DNA of 31,824 nucleotides from Ventricola sp051883735. Its GTDB lineage: Bacteria; Bacillota; Clostridia; Christensenellales; Aristaeellaceae. The stretch's first letter is position 1; the number at the start of each line of letters is the position of its first letter. Under the pieces are notes generated by a model. It saw only the letters and a program-made list of their open reading frames with translations. It had not been told where the DNA came from and ran no database searches. The position numbers and the translations under genes are program-made. The DNA lies in NCBI GenBank assembly GCA_051883735.1, contig JBJEUH010000052.1, forward strand, positions 1 through 31,824, read 5' to 3'. Shown piece after piece: positions 23,014-29,971 of this stretch.

Positions 23014-23026
23014 TTTAATATAATCA
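22996..23026 (+). promoter_or_regulatory. LysR gene promoter overlapping a LysR-type dyad
   Basis: TTGACG (22996-23001) and TATAAT (23019-23024) are 17 bases apart, pointing right. The AT-rich dyad TGATTA (23002-23007) and TAATCA (23021-23026), centred on AAATTT, has the size and position of a LysR binding site and overlaps both this promoter and the -35 of the ttd promoter. Autoregulation is therefore likely. Confidence 0.7.
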
Positions 23027-23063
23027 ATATTGACATAATTTAGATTTATGGGAGGGACATGGA

Positions 23064-23948
23064 ATGACGCTCAATCAGCTGCGCTATTTCACCTGTGCCG
23101 CGCGCTATCACAGCATCACCCGCGCCGCGCAGGAGATGTTCGTGACACAGCCCGCCATTTCGACCGCCATCCGGGAGCTGGAGAAGGAGTTCTCCGTGAC
23201 GCTGTTTGCCAACACCCGCGGCCGGATCTCCCTCACCGAGGAAGGGGATGCCTTCTATCACCGCGCGATGGAGATTCTCGATTCCTGCGACGCCCTCCAC
23301 GCAGACTATCAGAACCGGAGCGCGATCAAGTCGAAGGTCAACATCGGCATCCCGCCGATGCTCTCCATGGTTTTCTTTCCGGAGCTGCTGGAAGCCTTTC
23401 ACGCGGAGCACCCGGACGTGTGGCTCGTCCTGAAGGAATACAGCTCCATGCGCGCCTGCACGCTGGTGACGGACGAGCTGCTTGACGCCGGCATCATCAA
23501 CATGGAGGACCCCTGCACGGACAAGTTCCACGCCCATGTGCTCTCCCACGACGAGCTGGTGTTCTGCGTCTGCCGCAATCACCCGCTGGCCGCGCTTAAG
23601 CAGCTGGACATGCAGCAGCTGGATCAGCAGAACATCCTGCTCTTTCATCAGGACTCCGTGCAGAACCGGATTCTGATGCAGCGCTTTGAGCACCTGCACA
23701 TCCAGCCCCGCATCATCATGCACTCCAGCCAGCTGATGACGGTGCTCAAGTTCCTGCGCCGGGGCAACTGCGGCTGCTTCCTGTTCAAAAGCATGCTGCC
23801 GATGGTACCGGAGCTCGTCTCGGTGCCGCTGACCACGCCCATCCCCGTGCGGGCAGGGCTCATCTGGAAGCAGGGCCGCCACCTCAACAAGGGCATGCAG
23901 TGCTTTGTGGACTTCTGCCGGGAGAATTTCCCTGTCAGCCGGGCATAG
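23064..23948 (+). CDS. LysR family transcriptional regulator of the ttd locus
   Basis: This 294-residue LTTR has the N-terminal winged helix-turn-helix (residues 3-60: LNQLRYFTCAARYHSITRAA, then VTQPAISTAIRELEKE, LFANTRGRISLTEEG), a linker helix and a two-lobed substrate-binding domain (about 90-290). It is transcribed away from the ttd operon, just as TtdR is in E. coli, so a diacid such as tartrate is the likely inducer (inference from context). GGGAGGG at 23050-23056 precedes ATG 23064; an ATG at 23059 is out of frame. A strong terminator follows. Confidence 0.9.
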   Translation: MTLNQLRYFTCAARYHSITRAAQEMFVTQPAISTAIRELEKEFSVTLFANTRGRISLTEEGDAFYHRAMEILDSCDALHADYQNRSAIKSKVNIGIPPMLSMVFFPELLEAFHAEHPDVWLVLKEYSSMRACTLVTDELLDAGIINMEDPCTDKFHAHVLSHDELVFCVCRNHPLAALKQLDMQQLDQQNILLFHQDSVQNRILMQRFEHLHIQPRIIMHSSQLMTVLKFLRRGNCGCFLFKSMLPMVPELVSVPLTTPIPVRAGLIWKQGRHLNKGMQCFVDFCRENFPVSRA

Positions 23949-23978
23949 GGCTGAAATCCGGCCTGCAGCCGGATATGC

Positions 23979-24029
23979 AAAAGCGAACGCGCTGCGGCGT
24001 GATGCTCCGTGCAGCGTGTTCGCTTTCTT
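23979..24029 (+). terminator. Terminator of the LysR gene
   Basis: AAGCGAACGCGCTGC (23981-23995) pairs with GCAGCGTGTTCGCTT (24011-24025) with one G-T pair, giving a 15-bp stem, followed by TCTTC. A smaller hairpin ATCCGG/CCGGAT (23956-23974) lies between it and the stop codon. Confidence 0.8.
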
Positions 24030-24048
24030 CGATGCAGTTTTTCAGGCA

Positions 24049-24082
24049 GTCAAAAAGCGGGCCGTGCCCGCTCCCACTTCCG
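24049..24082 (-). repeat. Direct repeat copy 1: terminator-like hairpin
   Basis: This 34-base sequence recurs with one mismatch at 24148-24181. It contains AGCGGGC/GCCCGCT with a 3-base loop (24056-24072). Read on the minus strand the stem is followed by TTTTTGAC, so it looks like an intrinsic terminator in the direction of the tRNA operon. Confidence 0.65.
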
Positions 24083-24147
24083 AACAGCTTTGCAAAGTCA
24101 AGTCATTCGGCGCCCGCTGTACGGATTTTTGCGCAATTTCCTACAAG

Positions 24148-24181
24148 GTCAAAAAGCGGGCCGTGACCGCTCCCACTTCCG
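24148..24181 (-). repeat. Direct repeat copy 2: terminator-like hairpin
   Basis: This is the second copy of the 34-base repeat, 99 bases from the first. The single difference (GTGACCG instead of GTGCCCG) shortens the stem to 5 bp, but the minus-strand TTTTTGAC tail is kept. Weaker similarity (GCGCAATTTC) flanks this copy on both sides. No gene is present between 23949 and 24252. Confidence 0.65.
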
Positions 24182-24208
24182 CGTACAATTCGGGCGCAAT
24201 TTCTGATG

Positions 24209-24242
24209 GAAATAAAAAAACCCAGACACTGTACAATGTCTG
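24209..24242 (-). terminator. Primary terminator of the tRNA operon
   Basis: CAGACA (24223-24228) pairs with TGTCTG (24237-24242), and the minus strand continues GGGTTTTTTTATTT (24208-24222). It lies 10 bases after the 3' end of tRNA-Cys. Confidence 0.8.
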
Positions 24243-24252
24243 AGCTTCCAGG

Positions 24253-24327
24253 TGGAGGCGCCATCCAGACTCGAACTGGAGAGTGAAGCTTTTGCAGAGC
24301 TTTGCCTTACCACTTGGCCATGGCGCC
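24253..24327 (-). tRNA. tRNA-Cys (GCA)
   Basis: This 75-base cloverleaf has acceptor GGCGCCA pairing with TGGCGCC, anticodon loop CTGCAAA closed by AAGCT/AGCTT (anticodon GCA), the T-loop TTCGAGT and an encoded CCA end. It is the last of five tRNAs in one operon. Confidence 0.95.
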
Positions 24328-24331
24328 GATA

Positions 24332-24406
24332 TGGAGCGGTAGACGAGATTCGGACTCGCGACATCCACCTTGGCAAGGTGGCACTCTACCACTGAGCTAC
24401 TACCGC
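24332..24406 (-). tRNA. tRNA-Gly (GCC)
   Basis: This 75-base cloverleaf has acceptor GCGGTAG/CTACCGC, D-arm GCTCAGTGGTAGAGT, anticodon loop TTGCCAA closed by CACC/GGTG (anticodon GCC) and an encoded CCA. It is fourth in the operon. Confidence 0.95.
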
Positions 24407-24411
24407 ATATC

Positions 24412-24487
24412 TGGTGCCTTGGGGCGGAATCGAACCACCGACACGTAGATTTTCAGTCTACTGCTCTACCGACTGAGCTACCAAGGC
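24412..24487 (-). tRNA. tRNA-Phe (GAA)
   Basis: This 76-base cloverleaf has acceptor GCCTTGG/CCAAGGC, anticodon loop CTGAAAA closed by GTAGA/TCTAC (anticodon GAA), T-loop TTCGATT and an encoded CCA. It is third in the operon. Confidence 0.95.
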
Positions 24488-24494
24488 ATAAAGG

Positions 24495-24571
24495 TGGCGA
24501 CGCGGAAGGGGCTCGAACCCTCGACCTCCAGCGTGACAGGCTGGCATTCTAACCGACTGAACTACCGCGCC
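24495..24571 (-). tRNA. tRNA-Asp (GTC)
   Basis: This 77-base cloverleaf has acceptor GGCGCGG/CCGCGTC with one G-T pair, anticodon loop CTGTCAC closed by CAGC/GCTG (anticodon GTC), discriminator G and an encoded CCA. It is second in the operon. Confidence 0.95.
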
Positions 24572-24581
24572 ACTATGAAAT

Positions 24582-24657
24582 TGGTGGGAACAACAGGGCT
24601 CGAACCTGTGACCCTCTGCTTGTAAGGCAGATGCTCTCCCAGCTGAGCTATGCTCCC
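24582..24657 (-). tRNA. tRNA-Val (TAC)
   Basis: This 76-base cloverleaf has acceptor GGGAGCA/TGTTCCC, anticodon loop CTTACAA closed by CTGC/GCAG (anticodon TAC), T-loop TTCGAGC and an encoded CCA. It is first in the operon, about 40 bases after the promoter. Confidence 0.95.
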
Positions 24658-24704
24658 GGGGTCCGCCGCATCGCTTGAATGTGTCGAGCGCGGCGACGTA
24701 ATAT

Positions 24705-24733
24705 ATAATACACCACCGCTTTGCATTTGTCAA
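24705..24733 (-). promoter_or_regulatory. Promoter of the tRNA operon
   Basis: On the minus strand TTGACA (24728-24733) and TATTAT (24705-24710) are 17 bases apart. A/T-rich sequence upstream (24735-24760) could serve as an UP element, fitting a stable-RNA promoter. Confidence 0.8.
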
Positions 24734-24804
24734 TGCTTTTTTCAAAATATTTGCAGATTCCGTTCATTTTCCCACACAAATCCAGTTATTGCGGGAATCA
24801 GCAG

Positions 24805-24859
24805 AACAAAAACACCGGAGCTGCGTCATCGGCTCGCCTTCAGCGCCTGGCAGCTCCGG
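24805..24859 (-). terminator. Terminator after the small membrane protein gene
   Basis: CCGGAGCTGC (24815-24824) and GCAGCTCCGG (24850-24859) form a perfect 10-bp stem with a 25-base loop; the minus strand continues TGTTTTTGTTC. No gene is seen between it and 24951. Confidence 0.75.
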
Positions 24860-24950
24860 CTTGATGGTATTCGGTAATAATGCTTCCCTCTTTTCTCGCG
24901 TGCGCAATCGCGTACGTCAGGAGCCCTGCTCCTCGTGTCTTGCGAAATCT

Positions 24951-25343
24951 TCAGTCAACGGCGTCCTCTGCGCCGGTCGTCTCAGTTCTTGCGGCGGATT
25001 CTTCCTCGGCAAGCGCCATCTTCGCAATCTCTTCTTCGCTCAGTCCTGCAAGCGCGCCTTCATACATCACATCATTTTGCGCCACGTCATCGTTCGGCGC
25101 CTCGTTGGTCACGCCCGTCTCGCCGGCTTGTGCCTCATCAGTGGGCTTCTCTTCTGCGATCGGCTCCGCGTCTGCGTCCGCCTGCCTGTCGTCTTCGATA
25201 TTCTGATTTTCCTGGGTCTTGATTCCATTATCCGTGGTGACCGCCGCGTCCATATTCGCGAAGTTGATCACACAAATCGCTCCGATGACCACGATCAGCG
25301 CAGCCGCAAGCACGGCCACCACTTTCTTTATCGCCGGATCCAT
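24951..25343 (-). CDS. Small single-pass membrane protein with acidic tail, function unknown
   Basis: I do not recognise this 130-residue protein. It starts MDPAIKK, followed by one membrane helix (about residues 8-31, VVAVLAAALIVVIGAICVI) and a long acidic, low-complexity tail rich in Asp, Glu, Ala and Gln that would lie outside the cell. There is no lipobox or cysteine anchor. I chose ATG 25343, with GGGTGG about 8 bases upstream; the in-frame ATG 25373 adds a charged stretch and has a poorer ribosome site. It follows hpf by about 80 bases with no clear promoter between, so the two may be co-transcribed. Confidence 0.65.
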   Translation of the reverse strand: MDPAIKKVVAVLAAALIVVIGAICVINFANMDAAVTTDNGIKTQENQNIEDDRQADADAEPIAEEKPTDEAQAGETGVTNEAPNDDVAQNDVMYEGALAGLSEEEIAKMALAEEESAARTETTGAEDAVD

Positions 25344-25424
25344 CGGTACCACCCTTTCTCTCTCGCTCCTCATGGCTCACTTGAGGGGCGCCTGTTCGTT
25401 TTCGGACCGCTCAGGTTTGGATTC

Positions 25425-25982
25425 TTACAGATTCTCGAGCTCGATCAGGCCGCAGCCGCCGTCCTTGCGGCGATAAACCGTCGCTGCGTTGCCGGTCTCC
25501 ACATTCGAGAACATGTAGAACGAATGTCCCAGCAGGTCCATTTCCAGAATCGCATCGTCCACGCTCATGGGCTTGGCCGCATAGCGCTTGACGCGCAGGA
25601 CCTTCTGTTCCTGCTCCTCCATGGCTTCCTCCTCGGCTGGCACCGGGGCATCTTCCGCCACTGCAGGCTTCCTGCGAAGGTCGCGTCCCAGACGGGTACG
25701 AAGCTTCTTCATCTGTCTTTCCAGGATATCTATGCCTTTATCCAGCGCGGGAAGGGAAATCTCCCGCTCCTGGTTTTCCGTACGGAGCGTGTGCCCGAGA
25801 TAGGGCATCGTCATTTCCACCTTGTAGGTGTTCTTCTGCTCGGTAACGCGAACCGTGATCACGGTCGCGTCGGGCGCTTCATCCTTGAAGTATGCGTCCA
25901 TGCGCTGGTGGCAGCGCTTGTTCATGGTCTCCTGAATCGAAGCGGGGACGTGCGCGTCTTTCATCACGAAACGTACGATCAT
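25425..25982 (-). CDS. hpf: Long-form ribosome hibernation promoting factor
   Basis: This 185-residue protein has the two domains of long HPF. The N-terminal S30AE (RaiA-like) domain, about residues 1-95, binds in the mRNA/tRNA channel of the 30S subunit. The C-terminal dimerisation domain, about 128-185, reads VKRYAAKPMSVDDAILEMDL and LGHSFYMFSNVETG, with YRRKDGGCGLIELE at the end, and joins two ribosomes into inactive 100S pairs. A charged Glu-rich linker (about 108-127) lies between. I chose ATG 25982, with AAGGAGG 8 bases upstream; upstream in-frame ATGs (26027, 26093) lack ribosome sites. It has its own promoter at 26070-26098. Confidence 0.95.
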   Translation of the reverse strand: MIVRFVMKDAHVPASIQETMNKRCHQRMDAYFKDEAPDATVITVRVTEQKNTYKVEMTMPYLGHTLRTENQEREISLPALDKGIDILERQMKKLRTRLGRDLRRKPAVAEDAPVPAEEEAMEEQEQKVLRVKRYAAKPMSVDDAILEMDLLGHSFYMFSNVETGNAATVYRRKDGGCGLIELENL

Positions 25983-26069
25983 ACGGTCGGCCTCCTTTAC
26001 AAGGGAATTGCCTGCTACTCGGTTCATCCTGGGTTGCTGATGATGCTTGTTCTCCTTTCTGGTGGCTTT

Positions 26070-26098
26070 AGTATAGCCGCTTTTGTGAAGCAATTCAA
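26070..26098 (-). promoter_or_regulatory. Promoter of hpf
   Basis: TTGAAT (26093-26098) and TATACT (26070-26075) on the minus strand are 17 bases apart, giving a leader of about 80 bases. The -35 lies only 28 bases past the stop codon of the Nudix gene, without a terminator between, so read-through from that gene into hpf is possible. Confidence 0.7.
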
Positions 26099-26125
26099 GC
26101 GCTTTCGCATATTATTTGTAACTAT

Positions 26126-26713
26126 TTAACAATCGTTCGCCCGTCTGAGCAGCCTTTCGTAGACCGGAAGCATCGGCGGTTCGCTCACCTTCTCTCGGAG
26201 CTGATCGACCCCGATCCAGCCGACGGCGCTGTTCTCGTCCTCGCGCACGCGCAGCGGCAGACGGTCGTCCGCCTCAAAGAGATAGGACACGTTCAGATGC
26301 AGGTGGCTGCCCACCGGCCTGCCGCGTTTGACGTGCGCCCAGACCGGCAGGATCTCGATCGACGCCATGCCGCCGCCCAGCCGCGTGAGGCCCGAAATGC
26401 CCGTCTCCTCCTGCGCCTCGCGCCGCGCGATCGCCTCGAAATCGCTTTCGCCGTCGGCGTGCCCGCCCGTCCAGGCCCAGCTGTTGTAGATCCTGTGGAA
26501 CGCCATCAGCGTGCGCCTGCGGTCCGGGCTGACGATGATCGAGGAGGCCGTCATGTGCGCGATTTCGCACTCCCTCGACAGGATGGCGTCGCCAAATCGC
26601 GCGATCATCTCCAGGATCATCCGCTGCTCCTGGGCCTCGCGCTCGTCTCCCGCCCGAAAGCGAACGATCGGTTCGGCCCATGCGGGCAGAATGTTCGGTT
26701 TTTGGCCGTTCAT
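26126..26713 (-). CDS. Nudix hydrolase
   Basis: This 195-residue cytoplasmic protein has a Nudix domain in its middle. The Nudix box reads GHADGESDFEAIARREAQEE followed by TGI (about residues 84-106), with the metal-binding REAQEETG core complete. The glutamate expected at the GX5E position is a Ser with an adjacent Glu, a variant I believe occurs in other members with the GGHADG start. Nudix enzymes cleave nucleoside diphosphates linked to another group; the substrate cannot be told. The N-terminal 50 residues (FRAGDEREAQEQRMI) form an extra helical part. GGGAGG precedes ATG 26713, which overlaps the flavodoxin stop as ATGA, so the pair is coupled. Confidence 0.88.
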   Translation of the reverse strand: MNGQKPNILPAWAEPIVRFRAGDEREAQEQRMILEMIARFGDAILSRECEIAHMTASSIIVSPDRRRTLMAFHRIYNSWAWTGGHADGESDFEAIARREAQEETGISGLTRLGGGMASIEILPVWAHVKRGRPVGSHLHLNVSYLFEADDRLPLRVREDENSAVGWIGVDQLREKVSEPPMLPVYERLLRRANDC

Positions 26714-27303
26714 GCGTCCGCCTCCCGGCCAAAGCGCGCCGCATGGACGATCGGATTCAGATCCGCCTCGTCCGAGAAGTCGAGCGCGCCGCCCTCCGCC
26801 TCCAGCATCAGGCGCTCCGTCTCGCTGCGCGCCGATTCCTCCTTCTTCCTGACCTGGGCAAGCAGCGCCTTCATCAGCATCCGCTCCATCAGCCCCAGGC
26901 TGTTCCAGCGGATCGCGCCGCGCAGGTGGAAGACCGACACGTTCTCCGTCTCATCGCCCAGCGCCTTGCGGATCTCCGCGTCCAAACTCTCGCGCACGTC
27001 CGCCTGCGCCGGATCGTACAGCCCGCAGGTGAAGAGCACCAGCCGCTTGCCCTTCAGCTCCGCCATGTTGTCCGCAAAAAAGTCCAGTCCCTTGAGCTTG
27101 CCGGCATATACCGGGCAGCCCAGCACGATCGCGTCATACGTCTTCGCCTGATCCAGCTTGGCGTAGGCCGCCTCCTTCACCAGCGCGTCCAGCGGCTGCG
27201 CGATGCGCTCGGCATAGCGCTGCGTCGCGCCGTGCTTGGTCGTATACAGCACGAGCGCGCCGCCCGGCTTGCGTTCCTTCTTCTTTCCAAACAGGGATTC
27301 CAT
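26710..27303 (-). CDS. Flavodoxin-domain protein (HemG-like flavodoxin_5 type)
   Basis: The 197-residue product has an N-terminal flavodoxin fold: ALVLYTTKHGATQRYAERIA (about 16-35) is the FMN phosphate-binding loop, followed by DAIVLGCPVYAGKLKG and LVLFTCGLYDP. This layout matches the flavodoxin-domain proteins often annotated as HemG-like protoporphyrinogen oxidases in anaerobes, although no haem genes are nearby and electron transfer to an unknown partner is as likely. The C-terminal 60 residues are a charged helical region. GAGGAGGAAC precedes ATG 27303. It is the first gene of a two-gene operon with the Nudix hydrolase; upstream TGCTATACT on the minus strand (27339-27347) could be an extended -10. 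Confidence 0.82.
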   Translation of the reverse strand: MESLFGKKKERKPGGALVLYTTKHGATQRYAERIAQPLDALVKEAAYAKLDQAKTYDAIVLGCPVYAGKLKGLDFFADNMAELKGKRLVLFTCGLYDPAQADVRESLDAEIRKALGDETENVSVFHLRGAIRWNSLGLMERMLMKALLAQVRKKEESARSETERLMLEAEGGALDFSDEADLNPIVHAARFGREADA

Positions 27304-27362
27304 CCGCCGTTCCTCCTCGTCCTCGGTTCATGCGTCGAGTATAGCACATTCAACGCGCGCAG

Positions 27363-27387
27363 AAAAGGCCGCAGACGCGCTGCGGCC
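27363..27387 (-). terminator. Terminator of the PadR/DUF4097 operon
   Basis: GGCCGCA (27367-27373) pairs with TGCGGCC (27381-27387) around a 7-base loop; the minus strand continues TTTTCTG. It stands 5 bases after the stop of the last small gene. Confidence 0.8.
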
Positions 27388-27392
27388 CGGAT

Positions 27393-27614
27393 TTATCGCC
27401 TTTCTGCGTCCTTTTCAAAGCGGATCGCATAGCGGCGCAGGAAGCCCAGCAGCACCACCACGACGCAGGCTGCGGGCGCCATCAGCGCGGCCAGCAGCAC
27501 ATACAGCGCCGGAAGATCGGCCGCCTTCTCGCTCGGCGAGGTGACGATCACCCGCAGGGACAGCAGCTGGGACGCCGCGCTGATCAGGTTGTTCTTGATC
27601 TGCTCAAAATCCAT
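27393..27614 (-). CDS. Small membrane protein, function unknown
   Basis: This 73-residue protein has one clear membrane helix (about 36-59, LYVLLAALMAPAACVVVVLLGF) with a basic, Arg-rich flank after it and an N-terminal amphipathic stretch (FEQIKNNLISAASQLLSL). I know no family for it. AAGGAGG precedes ATG 27614, 13 bases after the preceding small gene, and it is the last gene of the PadR operon, so it probably works at the membrane with the DUF4097 protein. Confidence 0.65.
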   Translation of the reverse strand: MDFEQIKNNLISAASQLLSLRVIVTSPSEKAADLPALYVLLAALMAPAACVVVVLLGFLRRYAIRFEKDAERR

Positions 27615-27627
27615 GTCTCCGCCCTCC

Positions 27628-27819
27628 TTACGCCTTCGTCACGCGGACCTTCATGCCGAAGGCCACAATCAGCACCACCGTGATGACCGCCAGGCGGATG
27701 CTCGCCAGCACGAGCAGCGCGGCCAGCCACACGGGCAGCTTGGCAAACGTGCGGCCGTTTCCCTCGACGATCAGCCTGCCGCCGAAGAAAATGCCCAGAT
27801 ATTCCTTGACTTTATCCAT
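27628..27819 (-). CDS. Small DUF4342-like membrane protein
   Basis: The 63-residue protein has a basic beta-type start (GRLIVEGNGRTFAKLP) followed by a hydrophobic segment (VWLAALLVLASIRLAVITVV, about 30-55) and a short tail. This resembles, from memory, the C-terminal part of DUF4342 proteins, which read GNxxRxxxxxxGKTxxxIPV before a membrane segment. AAGGAGAG precedes ATG 27819, 13 bases after the DUF4097 gene. Role unknown; it may tie the DUF4097 protein to the membrane (inference). Confidence 0.6.
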   Translation of the reverse strand: MDKVKEYLGIFFGGRLIVEGNGRTFAKLPVWLAALLVLASIRLAVITVVLIVAFGMKVRVTKA

Positions 27820-27832
27820 GGATTCTCTCTCC

Positions 27833-29548
27833 TTACAGCCTCGTGATGATCAGCTTGCCGCGCATGGTCTCCATGCGGATCGGCAGGCCGCAGGTGCCGT
27901 AGCGGTTCGGGCCGAACTCGTTGACGATCTCGCAGCCGAGCGCGCCGCTGCTCTCCGCGACAAAGCCGCGGATATCGCCCGGCAGCGCCAGGCGCACATC
28001 GCCGTGCACCGAGGAAATCTGCACCTTCTTCGTCGGCGCGACGGTGCACAGCAGCTCCACCTCGCTGGACACCGCGCTGACCTCCCACTCGTCGCACGCG
28101 CCCTCGACGTGCACCTGGCCGGAGACTACGTTCACGTCCACCTTGTGCGCGTCGCAAGAGATGAACTGGCCGCCGGAGACCGTCGTCACCGCGATCGTGT
28201 CCGCGCAGGCGCTGACCGTCGCATGGCCGGAGACCGTCGTCACCGCAAGATCCCCCGCGCGGGTCTTCGCGTCCGGCTCCAGGCGCACGTCGCCGGAGGT
28301 GGTGGTCACCTTCGCCTCGTCCAGGTCGAGCTCGCCGATGCGCACGTCGCCGCTGGTCGTGGTGATCGCATAGCTGGCGGCATAGCCGCGCGGCACGCGC
28401 ACGGTGATCCTGCCGCCCGCCTTCTGGAAGACGGAGAAGAACGTCTTGAACACGTCCGGATTCTTGCGGCGGATGGTCAGCGTATGGCCGGACATCGTGA
28501 TGACCGGCTCGCCGTCGGCGTTCTGCGCCTCCCAGAGCGTCTCCACCTGCGCGCCGTCCGTCGGGACGATCTCCACGTCATCCGCGTCCAGCTGGATATC
28601 GATCCTGTGCAGGCCCGCCGCCGGGAAGCTCTGCCTGCCGCTGACCGGCTCGCCCGCGTCGCGCACGACGTATTCCGCCGCGCCTTCGGCCGCGTCCTGC
28701 GCGGCCTTCGCCGCCTGATGGATCACCTCTTCCGCCTCGCGGGTCATCTCGTCGACGGCCTTGGCAAACGCGTCCTCATCGGGCTCGCCGTCCGCCGCCT
28801 GCGCGCTGTCCCCGTCCGCGTCCGGAGCGGCCCCGCCGGCCGTCGCCTCGTCCGCCTGGCGGGCGGCCTGCTCGGCCTCGCGCCGCGCGTCCTCCATGGC
28901 CTTTTCCAGGTCATCCTCCGGCGCGGCCTCCTCCTGCGGCTCCTTTGCCGCCTCCTCGGGCCTGGCCTCCTTGTTCGCGCCGAAGTCGAACACCAGCTTG
29001 CCGTCCTCGCCGGCAAACCTGTCGATGGCCTCGCCCGCCGCCTTCTGCGCGTCGCGCATGCCCTTCTTCGCCGCGCGGCCCAGCTTGCCCAGCACGCCGC
29101 CGGTCACGTCGTCCATCTGGCCGTAGAGCTTCTTCGCCTCCGGCATGATCGCCTGGCCGAAGTCGCCCAGCGCGGTGAACGCCTTGTTGAGCGCGTCGCC
29201 CAGGTCGGTCTGCGGTGCGGCCTGCTCCGGCTGCTCCGCCCCGTCATGCGGCGCGGCCTGCTCCTCTTCTTCCGTTCCGGTCTTCAGCTCCGGAATCGTC
29301 CTCTCCTCCGGCGCCGCCTTGGGCTGCTCGTCCATGCGCTTCATTTCCTCCAGCAGGCCGCACACGTCCTCCAGCGACGCGGCGACCTCCACGAAGGCCT
29401 CCTCCTCGGTCTTGCCCTGCGCCACGGTATCCTCGTAGCGCGCCTGGGCGTTGGCCATCAGCTCGTCGCGCAGCGCGAGGTTCTCGGCCGTCATCTTCAT
29501 CTCGGAAAAAATCTCGTCAATCATGCTGCGAATCCGTTTGTTCATCAT
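27833..29548 (-). CDS. HAAS-linker-DUF4097 fusion protein
   Basis: The 571-residue protein has three parts. Residues 1-65 resemble a HAAS/DUF1700-type helical domain (LRDELMANAQARYEDTVAQG, then EEEAFVEVAASLEDVCGLL). Residues about 65-290 are a long Ala/Glu/Asp-rich linker with amphipathic stretches. From about 290 to the end is a DUF4097 (putative adhesin/LiaG-like) beta-solenoid with repeated rungs VTTTSGDVRL, VTTVSGHATV, VTTVSGGQFI, VNVVSGQVHV and VSAVSSEVEL. There is no signal peptide or helix anchor. I chose ATG 29548, with GGAGG 9 bases upstream; it overlaps the padR coding end by 32 bases. HAAS and DUF4097 usually sit in separate proteins of PadR operons, so this is a fusion. Its likely role is cell-envelope sensing. 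Confidence 0.8.
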   Translation of the reverse strand: MMNKRIRSMIDEIFSEMKMTAENLALRDELMANAQARYEDTVAQGKTEEEAFVEVAASLEDVCGLLEEMKRMDEQPKAAPEERTIPELKTGTEEEEQAAPHDGAEQPEQAAPQTDLGDALNKAFTALGDFGQAIMPEAKKLYGQMDDVTGGVLGKLGRAAKKGMRDAQKAAGEAIDRFAGEDGKLVFDFGANKEARPEEAAKEPQEEAAPEDDLEKAMEDARREAEQAARQADEATAGGAAPDADGDSAQAADGEPDEDAFAKAVDEMTREAEEVIHQAAKAAQDAAEGAAEYVVRDAGEPVSGRQSFPAAGLHRIDIQLDADDVEIVPTDGAQVETLWEAQNADGEPVITMSGHTLTIRRKNPDVFKTFFSVFQKAGGRITVRVPRGYAASYAITTTSGDVRIGELDLDEAKVTTTSGDVRLEPDAKTRAGDLAVTTVSGHATVSACADTIAVTTVSGGQFISCDAHKVDVNVVSGQVHVEGACDEWEVSAVSSEVELLCTVAPTKKVQISSVHGDVRLALPGDIRGFVAESSGALGCEIVNEFGPNRYGTCGLPIRMETMRGKLIITRL

Positions 29549-29885
29549 CGAGCGCATCCTCCATTCCAAATAATGCGGATATGATGGCGCGGTATTTGCG
29601 CCAGTCCTCCTGGTTTTCCTCATACAATGCGCGGCCCGCGTCCGTCAGGTGGTAATACCGCCTGCGCGCGCCCGCGTTTTCGTTGCCCCAATACGATTCG
29701 ATCACGCCCGCGCTCTCCAGCCGGCGGAACGTCGTATACAGGGTAGCCTCCTTCAGCTGCAGCTCCCCCCGGGAGATCTCCTGCACGTTCTTGCTGATCA
29801 CGTAGCCGTAGCTGTCCTCTTTCGCCAGCTGCGCAAGGATGATCGTATCCGTATAGCCGCGAAGGATATCCGATGCATTCAGCAT
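29517..29885 (-). CDS. PadR family transcriptional regulator
   Basis: This 122-residue winged-helix repressor has the PadR core: LRGYTDTIILAQLAKEDSYG for the first helices, LKEATLYTTFRRLESAGVIE for the recognition helix, and the wing SYWGNENAGARRRYYHLTDA, then GRALYEE leading to the C-terminal dimerisation helix. I chose ATG 29885 with GGAGGTG upstream; the longer frame to 29948 runs back through the promoter. It is the first gene of a four-gene operon (PadR, HAAS-DUF4097, two small membrane proteins). Autorepression through the dyad at 29919-29943 is likely. Confidence 0.9.
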   Translation of the reverse strand: MLNASDILRGYTDTIILAQLAKEDSYGYVISKNVQEISRGELQLKEATLYTTFRRLESAGVIESYWGNENAGARRRYYHLTDAGRALYEENQEDWRKYRAIISALFGMEDALDDEQTDSQHD

Positions 29886-29907
29886 TTCATCACCTCCGAC
29901 GAGATAG

Positions 29908-29943
29908 AGTTTAACACAAGATACCTCGCCTGTCAATGTATCT
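29908..29943 (-). promoter_or_regulatory. padR operon promoter and putative PadR operator
   Basis: TTGACA (29931-29936) and TAAACT (29908-29913) on the minus strand are 17 bases apart. AGATAC (29919-29924) and GTATCT (29938-29943) form a perfect inverted repeat with a 13-base spacer that brackets the -35 box, a good place for an autorepressor such as PadR. Confidence 0.7.
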
Positions 29944-29971
29944 CGCAAAGTTTTTCTGAGATTTTTTCGCG

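Noticed and set aside
24049..24327. tRNA attachment site of an integrated element
   Set aside because: The direct repeats do not match any tRNA 3' end, and there is no integrase. They fit terminator-like hairpins better.
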